NCBI GenBank assembly: GCA_003194525.1
Contig: NBIV01000034.1
Span: 186,001-250,000 of the forward strand
Source: Gracilariopsis chorda
Lineage: Eukaryota > Rhodophyta > Florideophyceae > Gracilariales > Gracilariaceae
Length of the DNA: 64,000 bases
Direction of reading: 5' to 3'
The notes beneath the pieces are model-generated. The model saw only the letters and a program-made list of their open reading frames with translations, was not told the origin of the DNA and made no database searches. Position numbers and translations under genes: made by a program. This document shows positions 1 to 10,998 of the stretch, piece after piece; positions within the stretch are counted from its first letter, which is position 1; every line of letters starts with the position of its first letter.

Positions 1-76
1 TTCGTGTCAGCGCGTCCTTGCTCCACCTTCTGGATTCCCCTTGGCATCTGGCGTCTGCTGTAACCCAAGCTTTGGC

Positions 77-2054
77 CTACCAATACGAATTAGCCGGTAC
101 ACGGGCACGTTCAGCTTCCGAAAGGGCTTCATAATTCAGGATGACCTGACCAAGGTTTCTGACCGACAGCTTGCACTCTGCGGACAGATGGTGTCTAGCA
201 TAGCAGCTATAACAAATCAGGCCTTCCCTGTTCTGTCGCCCCTGGTAGTTGCCTACCAAGCGATTGTTTACCCAACCGGGTCTCTTCTCAGTTATCCCTC
301 CTGGGGGCGGAACGACCGCATTTCTTTGGTACGCATACCTGCGTGGTTCCATAGCCATCAGTTCAGAATCCTGAAGAGACTCAGTTGAAGGCAACTCCCT
401 GGTCAGTATCGAACCAACTGGTTCATCCAGATACTGCACAGCATCATGCTCCGCATGGCTTTCCCATGGCGTCTGCGTCGAAAGGCGCGAATCCTCTGGC
501 GATTCCAGATACATGGCTTTGACCCTCTTTGCGGCACGCTGCACACTTGCATCTTTAGTGGTGTACGTCCCAAGAAGTCGGGTTGCAGAGCCCACTCCAC
601 TGCGGGCTCGGACCGCATCTCCTTCCGCCTGTGCGAATTGAATAATAAGCTCCAAGAAGCGAATTCGAGGATGCCGTTCCCGATGACGGGCAACAAGTGA
701 CTTGATAGCCTTATCTAGCCCATCGATGTAAAGCGTCATCTTGTCATCCATACTGTGCACATTTCGGCAACGAATTGCTGCACTATTCAGCCTCGAGCTG
801 TACTCCACCTCTGTCTCTATATCCTTGTGGGTAACATCCCTGAGATCCAAGATTGCCCCACGAATGGCGTTCGAAGTAGCGTAACTACGCAACAAATACT
901 GAACAGCCTCAGACCAACAGGAGACTCCACCATCATCTGCATTCAGCTAACCGCTGACAGCACGATACTGTTCCAGTGCGAGCCTTCGCAGAAAGTGTGG
1001 TAAGGCCACGAACGCCTGCGCTTCGCTAACCTTGAGAGTGTCTGCCTCTATGACAAACCGACTCAAAAACTCAAAGGTAGTATGGGATCCGTCCCATCAA
1101 AGGTGAGTTCATCAAAACCAACTTTCAATCGGCGAATGTGATCCCTCACTTTTCCCGTCTCGCGGTCTGATCGCTTTGTTTTACGAACGAGTAATGGATA
1201 GTACCGATAATCGGTAATCTTCCGATAAAGCGGATTCGTACACGAAAGGAACTTCATTCCCCGGTGGGAAAGTCCCTTCTTGAGACACGAAACTGAGTTA
1301 CCACTCTTCCTCCTTCTCGTGCGGCGAGATTCTTCCTCGTCACTCAAGCTACTGTCGTCCTCTGACGAATCGTCCTCAGAACTCTCCGAAGAGGAGTCAT
1401 CATCATTGGAATACTCCGAATTCTCATCAGAATCATCAGGAATTGTGGACTTCCAGTTCTTAGACCGCTTTGAAGACTGCTTCTTCCGTTCTTTCCTTTT
1501 CGAAGGGGTTCGGTTGCACCGACCGCTTGCGCTTCGGAACGTTCTGCTTGGACAGGTGTGTTCACCATGTTCTCAAGTCGTTCCAGGCGAGAATTAACGC
1601 GTGAGAAGACCTCCTCAACAGTGACCGGTATTGCCGATGGGGTACCCAAAACGTTTCCTTGCATTTCCGTCAGGCGGTTGACGTCTTCTCGTACTGTCCA
1701 AACGACATCAGCCATCTGAGAATCATGTCTTCTGTCCTTCAGAGCAATCTGCTCTCGCTTCAACGTGTCCAATGACGATTCTAACAAGTTCACTTGACTT
1801 TGCATTTCCTCCAGACGGAACTTCTGCGACGCAGATTCCGCACGGAGCCGCTGTATTTCAGCACGTAGAACGTCCGTTGACGACGAGCCCTCACGGGCAG
1901 TGGGTTTTGGTACCTCGGAAGTTGTTCCAGCCCCTCCTGTCGACCTCGACTTCACTGCTTGCTGATATAATCGGTTGCCCGCCTCTGTAGACGTGGCTAA
2001 ACGACTACCAGCCGCATCAGGCTTTCCTGAACTAGACCGGCTTCTTGTCTGCAT
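77..2054 (-). pseudogene. LTR-retrotransposon Gag, broken by frameshifts
   Basis: The reading frame runs right to left in three pieces: 2054-1344, then 1347 to about 950, then 895-77. The first piece is basic and then coiled-coil. The second resembles a capsid-type Gag core (an open frame continuing past 1063 with a helical, charged stretch). The last piece ends with a zinc knuckle, CYSCYARHHLSAEC, which fits CX2CX4HX4C exactly. That motif and the order coiled coil, capsid-like, knuckle are typical of Gag, which packages retrotransposon RNA. An in-frame TAG near 947 and two frame changes show it is dead. No protease, reverse transcriptase or integrase is visible; they would lie left of base 1. 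Ty3/Gypsy type is a guess from the knuckle and layout. Confidence 0.75.
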
Positions 2055-3020
2055 AACGACCGAATACCCACTGGCGTTCCAGATCGTTCAGCGAAAAACG
2101 CAATACAAAACGAACACGTAGCGCAAAGAGAGTCGCAATCGACACAAATCAACAAGGTCGACAACGACAACTTCTCTGCACTCAGAAAACAAAACAGAAA
2201 ACAAACTTCACAACAAATCGATAAAGATAACAACAAAGCACTTCTGCATTCAGACACACAACAGAAGAAAAAATTTCCAAGCTTCAGATCTCTGATATAA
2301 CGAGTGAACAGTATGGTTCAGACCTGTGAGCCTTCTGTCTCAACAGAATCCGTAACGACGGTTCCAACTGCGTTCCAAATATCAATGGCGCGAGTAAAGT
2401 CCGACTACGGAAAAGACGATGTGAACAACACACAAGACTTCTCGAAAGCGAATAACCGAACCACACCAAAGCGACAAACTGATCTTCTAGGTCGGGAGAC
2501 CAGTTTATGTGGTATTCCACTAATGCCTGTAAGGGCCTCGGTAGCGGGTTGGAAAGCCACAAACGAACCACGAATGTGGGTGTTGCCTTGCGGGAAACTG
2601 GGCTAGAAGATCAGTGCCAAGGTGGGAGCACCAGCAGTATGAATGTCACGTGTGTGAACAGCGTATCCGAGAGCGGAGACTCAGCGTAGCCAAAAGATAA
2701 GAGTATTAGACGGTCCTGTGGCAAACACAACAATATCAATAAACAAAAGAGCAAAACGAGAACAGTCAGCTGTAAAACACGTGAGGATATCCTCGGAACA
2801 AAGAGCTATAGCTCAGAAACGATTAAGTACTGATACTATAGGTGCTCCTGTGTCGTAAACGACTTAGGATTCCTGACGGTCTGACCAAAGGGTCAAGAGC
2901 TGAGGGTGTTGGCTGGCCTTCGCATCCCTCACCTGGGCAGGTCGCCCTTTACTAGGCTGCGAAGCCATTCAATAGTCTGACAGTAGTGTCTAAATTTGGG
3001 GCTCTCCACTAACTATAATA
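2055..3020 (-). mobile_element. Probable 5' LTR and leader of the retrotransposon
   Basis: This stretch lies upstream of the Gag start and has no credible gene. On the minus strand, TATCAGAG at about 2298-2291 matches the core of the initiator-methionine primer-binding site common in LTR elements, so the LTR would lie between there and about 2970-3020. I could not fix the LTR ends: no unambiguous TG...CA boundary was found, and the second LTR is outside the window. Confidence 0.3.
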
Positions 3021-3253
3021 ATAAAATATAAGGAAATAATTAATTAATTAGTGGCGGCCCACTACAGTACCATGCACAGCAGTGCAGTGCCAGATTACCA
3101 TCCATGGTTCACATTCCTCCATAAAGGGGTTACGTTCATAGTCCTTGCTGGACAGCCATGTACTGCAGCACCATACTATGAATGTCGTCCTCGACTCAGC
3201 TCACGATACGGCACACCGATACCAATGCATTCCAAATGCTACAGTACCATGTA

Positions 3254-3402
3254 ACTAACTTCAAGTTTTAACAACTGGATTTTACATGCCACATGTGGAA
3301 TTTGAAGAAGGTTCGCCACCTTCTTGTCAACATTACAGTTATCCGCAACTTGGCAAACAGCCCATTTAAGAACTTAAATGTCATAAAACTGAAACATAGA
3401 CC
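3254..3402 (-). pseudogene. hAT transposase, downstream fragment
   Basis: Read on the minus strand, this stretch encodes a hAT-like core: VADNCNVDKKVANLLQIPHV followed by ACKIQLLKLEV. This matches the conserved hAT/ZBED segment in which a DNCSTN-like motif precedes a CASHRFNLAV-like motif. The frame has an in-frame TAA just upstream and a TAG after the motif, so it is decayed. It is the continuation of the hAT gene at 5998-6845, cut apart by the Harbinger element at 3406-5997. Sequence from about 3020 to 3254 shows no further recognisable hAT domain. Confidence 0.65.
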
Positions 3403-3559
3403 TTAGGGGATTTTGGCATGCACAGTTCGGTACATTATTCTTTACTTATCACAAGATGTAATCTACTGAAATATTAAACACAGATATTTCTTTGGCAGGG
3501 AGTTCGGTAACAGGTCTTGGAGAGGAGGATCTTGCATCCTCGTACTCGATCATACCAAA

Positions 3560-4702
3560 ATGCGCATTCGCGACAAGACCATCTCTAAGGAGAGAACGAG
3601 AGCTACAAACGCTCTCCTCCCTCTTGCCAGAGCGCGACGGGCGGATGTTAGTAATGCAATAACCGGCTTAGTTCTGAGACAGATCCACCAGTCAATTGTG
3701 GAAGAAGCGCTTCATACAGAGCGCACTTTAAGGGTGGCTAACTTCGCGTTTTCCCTGGAAAGACTGGATGATAGCGAGAGCCTTAAGTGCTTTTGTTTTA
3801 CTAAAAGCGATATATACCGCATTACTCGTCTGATGGAATGGCCTTGTAGCCGTAACGTGACAGCTCGAAGACGTTACAGAACACATGCGGTTCTTTCGTT
3901 CTGTGTACTATGCAGAAGACTTGGTACCGTTTGTCGATGGTGGGATCTGGAGGCAGAATCTGGTTGTACGACTTCAGTTTTAAAAGAATTCTACGAAGCT
4001 TTAGACGAATTTTATTCTAAGTTTTCTACTTTAGTTTCAGTGTATCGGCAGTCGTTTCTTTCATCAAAAGCAGCCACATACGCTGCAGAGGTGAGCAATG
4101 CTGGTGCACCCTTAGATAAATGCGTTGGATTTATGGATGGAACGAACTTATATATATCAAGACCCAAAGGCAGTGCCCAACATGCCACGTACATTGGCCA
4201 CAAGCGGAGAAACTGCCTCAAGTTCCAAGCACTGAGTACTCCGGATGGTCTGATATTTCACATCTTCGGCCCTGTGGAAGGTCGGAGGCACGATATGATG
4301 GTTTATCGTCATTCCAATATCGATGAGGAACTCAGCACTACTTTGTGCATATACGGTACTCAGTATTACATTTACGGAGATCCTGCTTACGTCATCAGAC
4401 CATACCTGATAATAGGCTACGGAGGAGCTTTTCTTACGGAAAAACAGAAACAATTTAACAAGGAGATGTCGGCATGTCGTACTGCCGTACAATGGGCTCT
4501 TAAAGACATCAAGAAGTACTTTTCACATGTTTCGAGCGCAACAAAGATGCGAATTGAATGCACACCAGCAGCGTTATGGTATTTTGTGTCCGCTCTGTTG
4601 TGGAACTTCCGTGCATGCCTGTATGGTAGTCAAAGTGCAACTGCCTTTAACTGTGCAGCTCCTACCTTAGAGGAATACGTTGCAACGATACCGCAGGAGT
4701 AA
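3560..4702 (+). CDS. PIF/Harbinger DDE transposase, catalytic Glu replaced
   Basis: The 380-aa frame belongs to the DDE_Tnp_4 (Harbinger) family, whose nuclease cuts and joins transposon ends. Visible landmarks in order: GFMDGT (first Asp, near residue 193), GRRHDMMVYRHS (second Asp region), YIYGDPAYV, and the C-terminal helix RTAVQWALKDIKKYF. In the family and in the paralogue at 35395-36537 that helix carries Glu (RTAVEW); here codon CAA gives Gln, a one-base change from GAA. The frame is otherwise open and starts with ATG. It lies 154 bp inside the left terminus and faces the Myb-like gene. Probably unable to catalyse transposition, although the frame is intact. Confidence 0.85.
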   Translation: MRIRDKTISKERTRATNALLPLARARRADVSNAITGLVLRQIHQSIVEEALHTERTLRVANFAFSLERLDDSESLKCFCFTKSDIYRITRLMEWPCSRNVTARRRYRTHAVLSFCVLCRRLGTVCRWWDLEAESGCTTSVLKEFYEALDEFYSKFSTLVSVYRQSFLSSKAATYAAEVSNAGAPLDKCVGFMDGTNLYISRPKGSAQHATYIGHKRRNCLKFQALSTPDGLIFHIFGPVEGRRHDMMVYRHSNIDEELSTTLCIYGTQYYIYGDPAYVIRPYLIIGYGGAFLTEKQKQFNKEMSACRTAVQWALKDIKKYFSHVSSATKMRIECTPAALWYFVSALLWNFRACLYGSQSATAFNCAAPTLEEYVATIPQE

Positions 4703-4861
4703 AGACTGGAAACGATTTACGAAAAGTTTGCATGAGCAACAAGTCTGCCGTATGGTATGGAATTCAATGCCCAAATTTGGCCTCCCTCCATATCAACTTT
4801 TGTGGCGCAGTTCTCTTATCAAATCCAACATACTGCGTTGAACTTCCATCCCTAGCCCTCG

Positions 4862-5896
4862 TTATGCCGCTGCCTCTTGCTCTCGCTTACTATTTTCTTC
4901 TGTTTTGCTTCTTTCGGCCTCCAATTTACGTTCTTCTAAGTCGACATGTCTCTATTCTATTGTATTATCATCTTATACAGCACTAGGTGCATTGTTGATG
5001 CGCTAATCTTCAAGAGACAGAAGCTTTTCCTCGCGCACGACCCGGAACATTTCCAAGCTGAGACGTTTCTGATCTCGGACATCTTGGCGCTATGCCATTT
5101 TATTTTGTAGTTTTTCAGCTTTCTCAACAGATAAGATTGCCCCATCTATGTCTTGATGGGTCTTAAGCGGCGGGATTCTCTTCTTAATGCGCTTTTTATC
5201 CATAATTCTCTTTTATTCGTCATTCGCATCGCCACCATCATGCAATAGAGAACTACTTCTTTACAAAGCCATCTCCCGCACATTACTCTCCCCAGCCAAG
5301 AAAGCATCTTTCTTCCCTTGTAATTCCATATTTGCTGCCTCTTTTTCAGCGTTGAAGTTTTCTATTTTAATGACTATATCTTGGGCAAGCTTTTCATGTA
5401 CACCGTTTGTTTCCCCGCCACCCGATGAATTGGCTTTCTTGCGATTCTCGTGTCTGAGTTTTGCCATCAAGAGTTTGAAGCAATCTTGACAGTTGTTATC
5501 GTCAGTTTTTCATATGACTCTGTTAGATTCATTGAATTTCTGCGCTGCAGTAGCAAAACCAACGAGTGTTGAACCATGCTTCGGCCTGTGGGCGTTTGCT
5601 GCCTGAACTTTGTGTAGCAGCGCCAAATCAAGGAAGTCGTTGAATTTGCGCCTTGGGTTCGAAAAAGGACGGGACGGTGGTTGCTGTGGTTGAGTCTGCT
5701 GTAATTGATCTGGACGCAGTGGATCTGCAAAAGATGGAATGGGAGGGGAAGTGCTTAGCGCTGTCGTTTCAGGAGTTGCGGGGATGTCCTGTGTGATCAC
5801 CTCTGCACCTGATGGTGCCTGTTGTCGTAAAGGCATGGTTGTGGTAGCGGTTGTGTGTCGATGTTGGCAGGAGAAGGATAACACAATTGGTGTCAT
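4862..5896 (-). pseudogene. Myb/SANT-like Harbinger accessory protein, broken
   Basis: From ATG 5896 the frame encodes a Ser/Thr/Pro/Gln-rich N terminus, then a SANT-like segment starting RRKFNDFLDLALLHKVQAAN, then a long charged coiled-coil tail ending with TAA at 4864-4862. It parallels the intact gene at 28357-29277. Harbinger elements normally encode such a protein to bring transposase to DNA and into the nucleus. In-frame stops interrupt it: TGA at 5512-5510, and further stops near 5226 and 5110, with a frame change in the tail. It is convergent with the transposase gene, its stop lying 159 bp from the transposase stop. Confidence 0.65.
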
Positions 5897-5990
5897 GCTT
5901 TGACAGTATTCCCGCTATTTTGTACAGAAACAAGCTTCGGTACCAAGCACTGACTACCGAAGTTTCTTTGCTTTATTCGGTGCAGACCGC

Positions 5991-6845
5991 TTACACCTTA
6001 CAGCTCGACCGAAATTTGGACCGAAAAAACATAGTTCTTTCCTTGCCAAAACCCACTCTTATACGTGAAACGGGTGTTTGGGCACAAAATGTGGCGGTTT
6101 CTTCGAGTGTTCTGTTTATATCATCCTCAGTATCATCAGACAGCTCTATGTTCGCCATGGGGGAACACGAAATAAGGGCGAGATGAAATAAATCACGAGA
6201 GCATGCTCCAGTTTGTTCCTGGGTAGAATGCACATCTACGGTGTAAGACGCATAGAGTCCAATATAATGAACACCTTTACAGCTCCATTCATTGTGGAGG
6301 ATAGCTACTCGTCTGGCCTGCTTCAATTCTTTGACGATTCGTTTTTCAACGAGTTCCATCAGCTTCAAGATTACGTTGCGCACCGCTAGGTGAGAAAATT
6401 GCACGGTATGTTTCGAAAAGTCTCTGATGTTTTGGTTTTTAACGGTGGTTAGAGGCATGTTGTTAAAACCCACCAGTCGAATGTAATCATGCAACGTCCT
6501 CTCTTTTGGGGTAACTTTACGAAAGAAAGAGGCAAATGCGCCGTGCTCTGGATCCATAGTGCGATGTTTAAGTGTTCCTCGGTACATTTCAAGTAAAGTT
6601 TCTTCATCGCCATCAGCCAGACACGCTTTCAGGTGTCGAGCAGGATTGTTAAATCCTTTGTTTTTCTGACATTGCAGTTCCTGATTCTTTTCTTTGCAGT
6701 GAGAATTTGGACATTTGAAGATGAAATGTTCTCGATCAATTGTGTCACCTGATTTGCACTTGATGAACTTTTTCTCTATGCGAACATATTGTGCAAGAGC
6801 GTAGACAATTTGTTTCGGGGTCGGCCTGGAAGGTGCAGAGCTCAT
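5991..6845 (-). pseudogene. hAT transposase, N-terminal half, cut by Harbinger 1
   Basis: The 284-aa frame from ATG 6845 starts with a BED-like zinc-finger region (FKCPNSHCKEKN ... ARHLKACL, Cys/Cys/His/Cys) and reaches a hAT catalytic-domain landmark, NEWSCKGVHYIGLYASYTVD, equivalent to the DGWTS...HYIALFASY motif of ZBED/hAT transposases. Its last codons run into the end of the Harbinger element: the true frame stops being hAT at 5998-6000 (the TTA duplication). The downstream core motif is found at 3254-3402, across the insertion. Intact hAT transposases are about 600-700 aa, so less than half of it is here. Confidence 0.75.
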
Positions 6846-6985
6846 TATGTTATCTTGAGTGAAGAAGTTTTAGAAGGAAGAAGATGGTACCAGAGTCAAT
6901 ACTATTGCGCGTACTGTGAATTGGTTTGATAGATATTAGACTTGTTTGTAGCTCTTGAACGATTTGTAACAGTCAGATGTGTATT

Positions 6986-7048
6986 GTAACGTCTATTTCA
7001 GTTCGCCATGCAAAGAATCGTTACATGGTAAACTGAAGTAGACGTTAC
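6986..7048. repeat. Near-perfect inverted repeat
   Basis: GTAACGTCTATTTCAGTT at 6986-7003 is answered by AACTGAAGTAGACGTTAC at 7031-7048, 17 of 18 pairs with a 27-bp loop. A second inverted repeat follows (TGCAATCTGATGG at 7055-7067, CCATCAGATTGCA at 7087-7099, perfect). Both lie between the hAT start codon and the proposed hAT end at 7181, so they are probably subterminal structure of that element. Confidence 0.7.
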
Positions 7049-7099
7049 CGAACATGCAATCTGATGGGGTATTGCTGTTTCAACTTCCATCAGATTGCA

Positions 7100-7181
7100 A
7101 TCCCACCAAGAAATGGCAATCCCTGATTGCAATCTGGCGATTGCAATTAATTGCAATGCAATCGATTGAAACGCATCCCTG
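7100..7181 (-). mobile_element. Proposed hAT terminus with subterminal repeats
   Basis: On the minus strand the sequence ending at 7181 reads CAGGGATGCG, a typical hAT terminal inverted repeat start. It is followed by several copies of ATTGCAAT/TGCAATC. The hAT start codon lies 336 bp inside. To the right, sequence belonging to the NB-ARC gene begins directly. The opposite hAT end and its 8-bp duplication (expected CGAGGACA) were not found near 3.0-3.3 kb. Confidence 0.5.
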
Positions 7182-10100
7182 CGAGGACAGTGTCGCACTG
7201 CACTTACGTTTGCTGGAAGAGCACCGAACTGCTTTACAACTCATTGAGATGACTGAGCGACAGAGTAATTTCGATCGCGAACCTGTATGCAACCAGTTCA
7301 TACGAAGCAGACTGCGCGTGATCAGGTCCCGCCTGGAAAACAAAAACAATGATCTAAATGCTCTCAATAGTACGCTGAGCAATGCTGGCGCAACGAGTCG
7401 TGTCCAAAGGGCAAACGCAAGGCTCAAGAACCATGAGAAAGATATCACAGAATTTACAGCTTTGTGAACGATACAATGATACCGGTGCTCAGGGAAAACA
7501 GCCCAGCTATTTCAGACCCCGTCAGCATCATATACAACGAGCAGTAATGTTCCCCCGAATCCGCCGAGACTGACACTGCAGTACGAAAATGGGGATACTT
7601 GCGAGGGGGAAACTGAAAGCTGCCATTCTGGAAGGGAGCGGCAGTACGGTTGTTGGCGTTGTGGCTCCTGGCCTGGGAGGTGTTGGGAAGTCATGCGCTG
7701 TGACGGGACTGGCGACGGTCCCGGAAATCAAGGTCAGATTCCATGGAGGGCTCCTCTACATTGAGCTTGGACACGATGCAGGTATTGCCGACATCATCAA
7801 AGGAATCTCGCGGATTGTGGAGAGAACCGGCAATGTGCAGCTCGCTGCAACAATAAGGGGCGAGAAGTACAAAGGTACTTGCAGGATGCATCTGATAAAG
7901 CAGCGCCATGGTTTCGTGGACGCAAGTGCTTGTTTCTGGTTGACGACATGTGGTGGGTGAAGGGCATAACCTCGAGCGTTTTCACAGTTCTGGGTACCAA
8001 GTTGCACTATGAAAGCCTGCTGGTATACACAACCAGAGATGAACGGTTTTTGAGACGAGATGACAGAATAGTGCGCTTCAAAGAGAAAGAGGCACATGGG
8101 GGCTTGGCACTGCGTATGTTGTCGGCGCATGCCGGATTCGATAGTGATGCCGATTTCAGCGCAGCAAACCGACAAGCTTTGACAGGTATTCTGGACAAAT
8201 GCGGAGGACTTCCTCTTGCTCTTGGAATTGCAGGCTCGACATTGTGGACGCATCAAGGGAAGCGAGAAGGCGACAAACAGGATGTGTTTACTGATTATTA
8301 TCGCAGTTTGCAATCCCAAGAAGATAATATTTTCAAGGGCAGTGCAGAGAAGTATGGACCGCTGAGACTGATTGTGGACAATTCTATTGAAGTGTTAGAG
8401 TCGGAGAGCTCAGAATCAGACAGGGTAACGAAGAGAAAGATTGGAGAGTTGTTTCGGGCACTGTGCGTGCTCAAGAAGCAGCAGATGGCTTACGGAGATG
8501 CTGCAGAAGCTGTGGGACATGGATAGCTTACGTGAGACACGGGAGGTCGCCGAAAAGATGCATGAGGTGTCGCTTGTTCGGATGACACTAGAGGGCGGAA
8601 ATGTATTCTATGTACAGCTGCACGACTTGGTGCTGGACATTGCGATGCGCAAGGCGTCGGAGAGATACGAAAAGAAGGCGCACTTTTCAACTCTTGCGGA
8701 CAACTATGTGCGAAAGATGGTCGACGGCGCAGATTTGCCAACGGTACAGGTTGAGAAGCAGCAGTTGTTCAGAGCGTGGTGGAATGTGGCAGACGACGGG
8801 TACATTATTGACAACGTGTGCCGAGTTTTGGACGGAGCAGGAGAAGCGGAGGAGGTATTATGGTTGTTGGAAAGAGCGCAATGGGTGGTGATGCGGCTGC
8901 AAAAGTATGGTATCAGTGGTGTGGAAGACGATGTAAGAATCGCCGAGGAGGCGAGTAAGAAGGCATGTACGGAGCATGGTGCAGCGTTGAAGTACCTGGA
9001 CATGATACGTAGCGCGGCTCGGATGAGTTGTGGTGCCGTGTCGCGAAACGAGTGTGAAGCTTGGTTTGAGCTGCACGGGCGTGTTGCGTGGTATGCAAAA
9101 CAGTGCAAGAAGACAAGCGCATTTGTAGTAGAGATCGAACATCACGCCCCTCGCCCTTGGGTGAAGCCTCAGGCCAGATTCTTACTTGGTGCAGGAGGCG
9201 CGGCGTTGGACTTGTTTCAGACCACTGGCGAATTGCTCTGCATATCGCTCGGGAAGGAATTGGTTCGATTCGTCGGCACTGACGGAGATGACGTGTTCGT
9301 GACCGAGTACGATAGAAGGTACGGGAACCAGACGCGATATGCACTTATTGGAAACAAGCGATCCGCAAGCGTGATGGAAGGCGCTGCTGCAAGCAGTGTG
9401 GGTGAAGATGAAGCTGGTACGGAGAGGCAGAAGTGCCATTGCGCTGCGTTTTCGAAGAACATGAAGAAGGTGATAACCGGGCACGAGGACGGGACCGTGC
9501 TTGTGTGGGATATTGATGGCGGATACAAGCTTGACCGGCGCGTGAGCTTGCATGTGGATGAAACTGATGTCGCCGCAGAGGAAAGAAAAGTGCGAGGTAA
9601 ATTCGATCACTCAGGAAAATGTGTTGCGGAATGTGGAAGGGCGAAGAGACGGTAAGAGAAGCTGCGAGTAGCCGTGTGAGAAGTGAGCGCAATGCTGTGG
9701 AATGCTTGGCGGTAAGTGTAGACGGATCGAAGATTGTTTGCGGCTCATGTGACGGCAACGTTTCTGTGCGAAGCTGTGCAAGCGGTGCTGTCGGAGATGC
9801 GCTTGACGCACTCCCGGGAAGTGGAAGTGTTGAACGTGTTGCTGTGAGCAGTGACGCGAGACGAGTAGTCTGCGTTGAGGGCGGCGATATTCACGTGTGG
9901 GACGGCGGGTGTGGGAAATGGCTGACAGTGCCTGCAGAGCTGGAGAACGTTGACGTGAGGTGTGGTGTGGTGAGCGCTGATGGAGAGAGGATAGTGTGCG
10001 GTACGGCAGGAGGTGCGGTTCTCGTGTGGGACGTCAACAGCAGTGAAAGGTCGGTGCGGAGCATGTCGGGACACTCGGGTTCGGTACGGTGTGTTGCGCT

Positions 10101-10998
10101 AAGCAGCGACGGAAGAGTGGCTGTGTCTGGATCGTATGATTACACCGTTCGCGTGTGGGACGCCGACAAAGGCGAGATGCTGGGCGCACCGCTGAGAGGA
10201 CACACAGATGTTGTAGCGCATGTGGCATTGAGCGCAGACTTCAAAGAGGCTTTTTCGGCATCATCGGGCGGCAGTGTGCGGGTGTGGGACGTGCAGAGAA
10301 ATGTGGAGCCGCCGCACGATGGTGAAGGCATCACCACTAGAATAGAATGTTTTGCATACGCTGGCCATGGCGCACGAGCTGTTTTCGGCTCACGTGACGG
10401 ATGTGTTCGGTTGATGGACGTGGAGAGCGGACAAGTGGTCGGACAGCCTCTGCGCGGCCACACCGGTGTTGTGAAGGTCCTTGGGCTGAGCGGTGACGGC
10501 AGTCGAATTGTGTCGTCAGGGTACACAACCGTGCGAGTGTGGGACGCGAACAGCGGTGCGGCTGTTGGTGCGCCGCTGACGGGTGTGGGCGCTTGGTGCG
10601 TAGCGGTGAGCAATGGCGGCACGCGAGCAGTCGCTGCGCTGCTCGATGGGGCGCTGATTGTGTTCGACACGCGCAGTGGGCGCGTCATTGCGCGCCTCCG
10701 CGGCCACTCCGGCGCCGTTCGGAGTTGCGAGATGAGCGGCGACGGCGCTCGAGTTGCGTTCAGCGGATAAGACGAAACGGTTCTGATCTGGGACGTGGCC
10801 ACGACTTCGGCCGTGGCGCCGCCGCTCCGAGGTCATACAAATTGGGTTAATGGCGTGGCGTGGAGCGTCGATGGCAAACGAGCGGTGTCCGCATCAGGGG
10901 ACGGCACGGTTCGCGTGTGGGTCGACATGGCACAGCCCGTCGGGGATGCCATCGTTCACGGCGCATGGGTCCGTCTTGAACGAACCCTCTTCGTGTAA
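7182..10998 (+). pseudogene. NB-ARC / WD40-repeat protein, several frame breaks
   Basis: Five pieces in changing frames make one STAND-type ATPase with WD40 repeats (APAF1-like plan). 7182-7467 is helical. 7589-7960 has the P-loop GLGGVGKS (7670-7693). 7879-8526 has Walker B CLFLVDDMW, the sensor LVYTTRD and GLPLAL. 8441-9655 has an MHD-like LHDL and the first WD repeat. 9619-10998 has about eight more WD40 repeats ending in VWD, with an in-frame TAA at 10768-10770 after which the same frame continues. Such proteins sense signals and oligomerise in death or immune pathways. No splice sites fit the frame changes, so I call it dead. The 5' end is lost where the hAT inserted. Confidence 0.8.

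Larger units (their letters stand above)
3406..5997. mobile_element. PIF/Harbinger element 1, with TTA target duplication
   Basis: TTA occurs at 3403-3405 and again at 5998-6000, the canonical PIF/Harbinger target duplication. The termini are imperfect inverted repeats: left GGGGATTTTGGCATGCAC, right (reverse complement) GGTGTAAGCGGTCTGCAC, matching at 11 of 18 positions. The element holds a transposase gene on the plus strand and a broken Myb/SANT-like gene on the minus strand, facing each other. TTCGGTA motifs lie near both ends (3426, 3503, 5936 and reverse at 5955). It sits inside a hAT transposase gene whose frame resumes on the other side. Total 2,592 bp. Confidence 0.8.

Noticed and set aside
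7054..7181. N-terminal part of the 137-codon frame as start of the NB-ARC protein
   Set aside because: This part lies in hAT terminal repeats, so only the residues after 7182 are likely NB-ARC sequence.
7879..9655. Short introns as the cause of NB-ARC frame changes
   Set aside because: The overlaps between frames are short and no GT...AG pair with a branch site joins the domain motifs sensibly.
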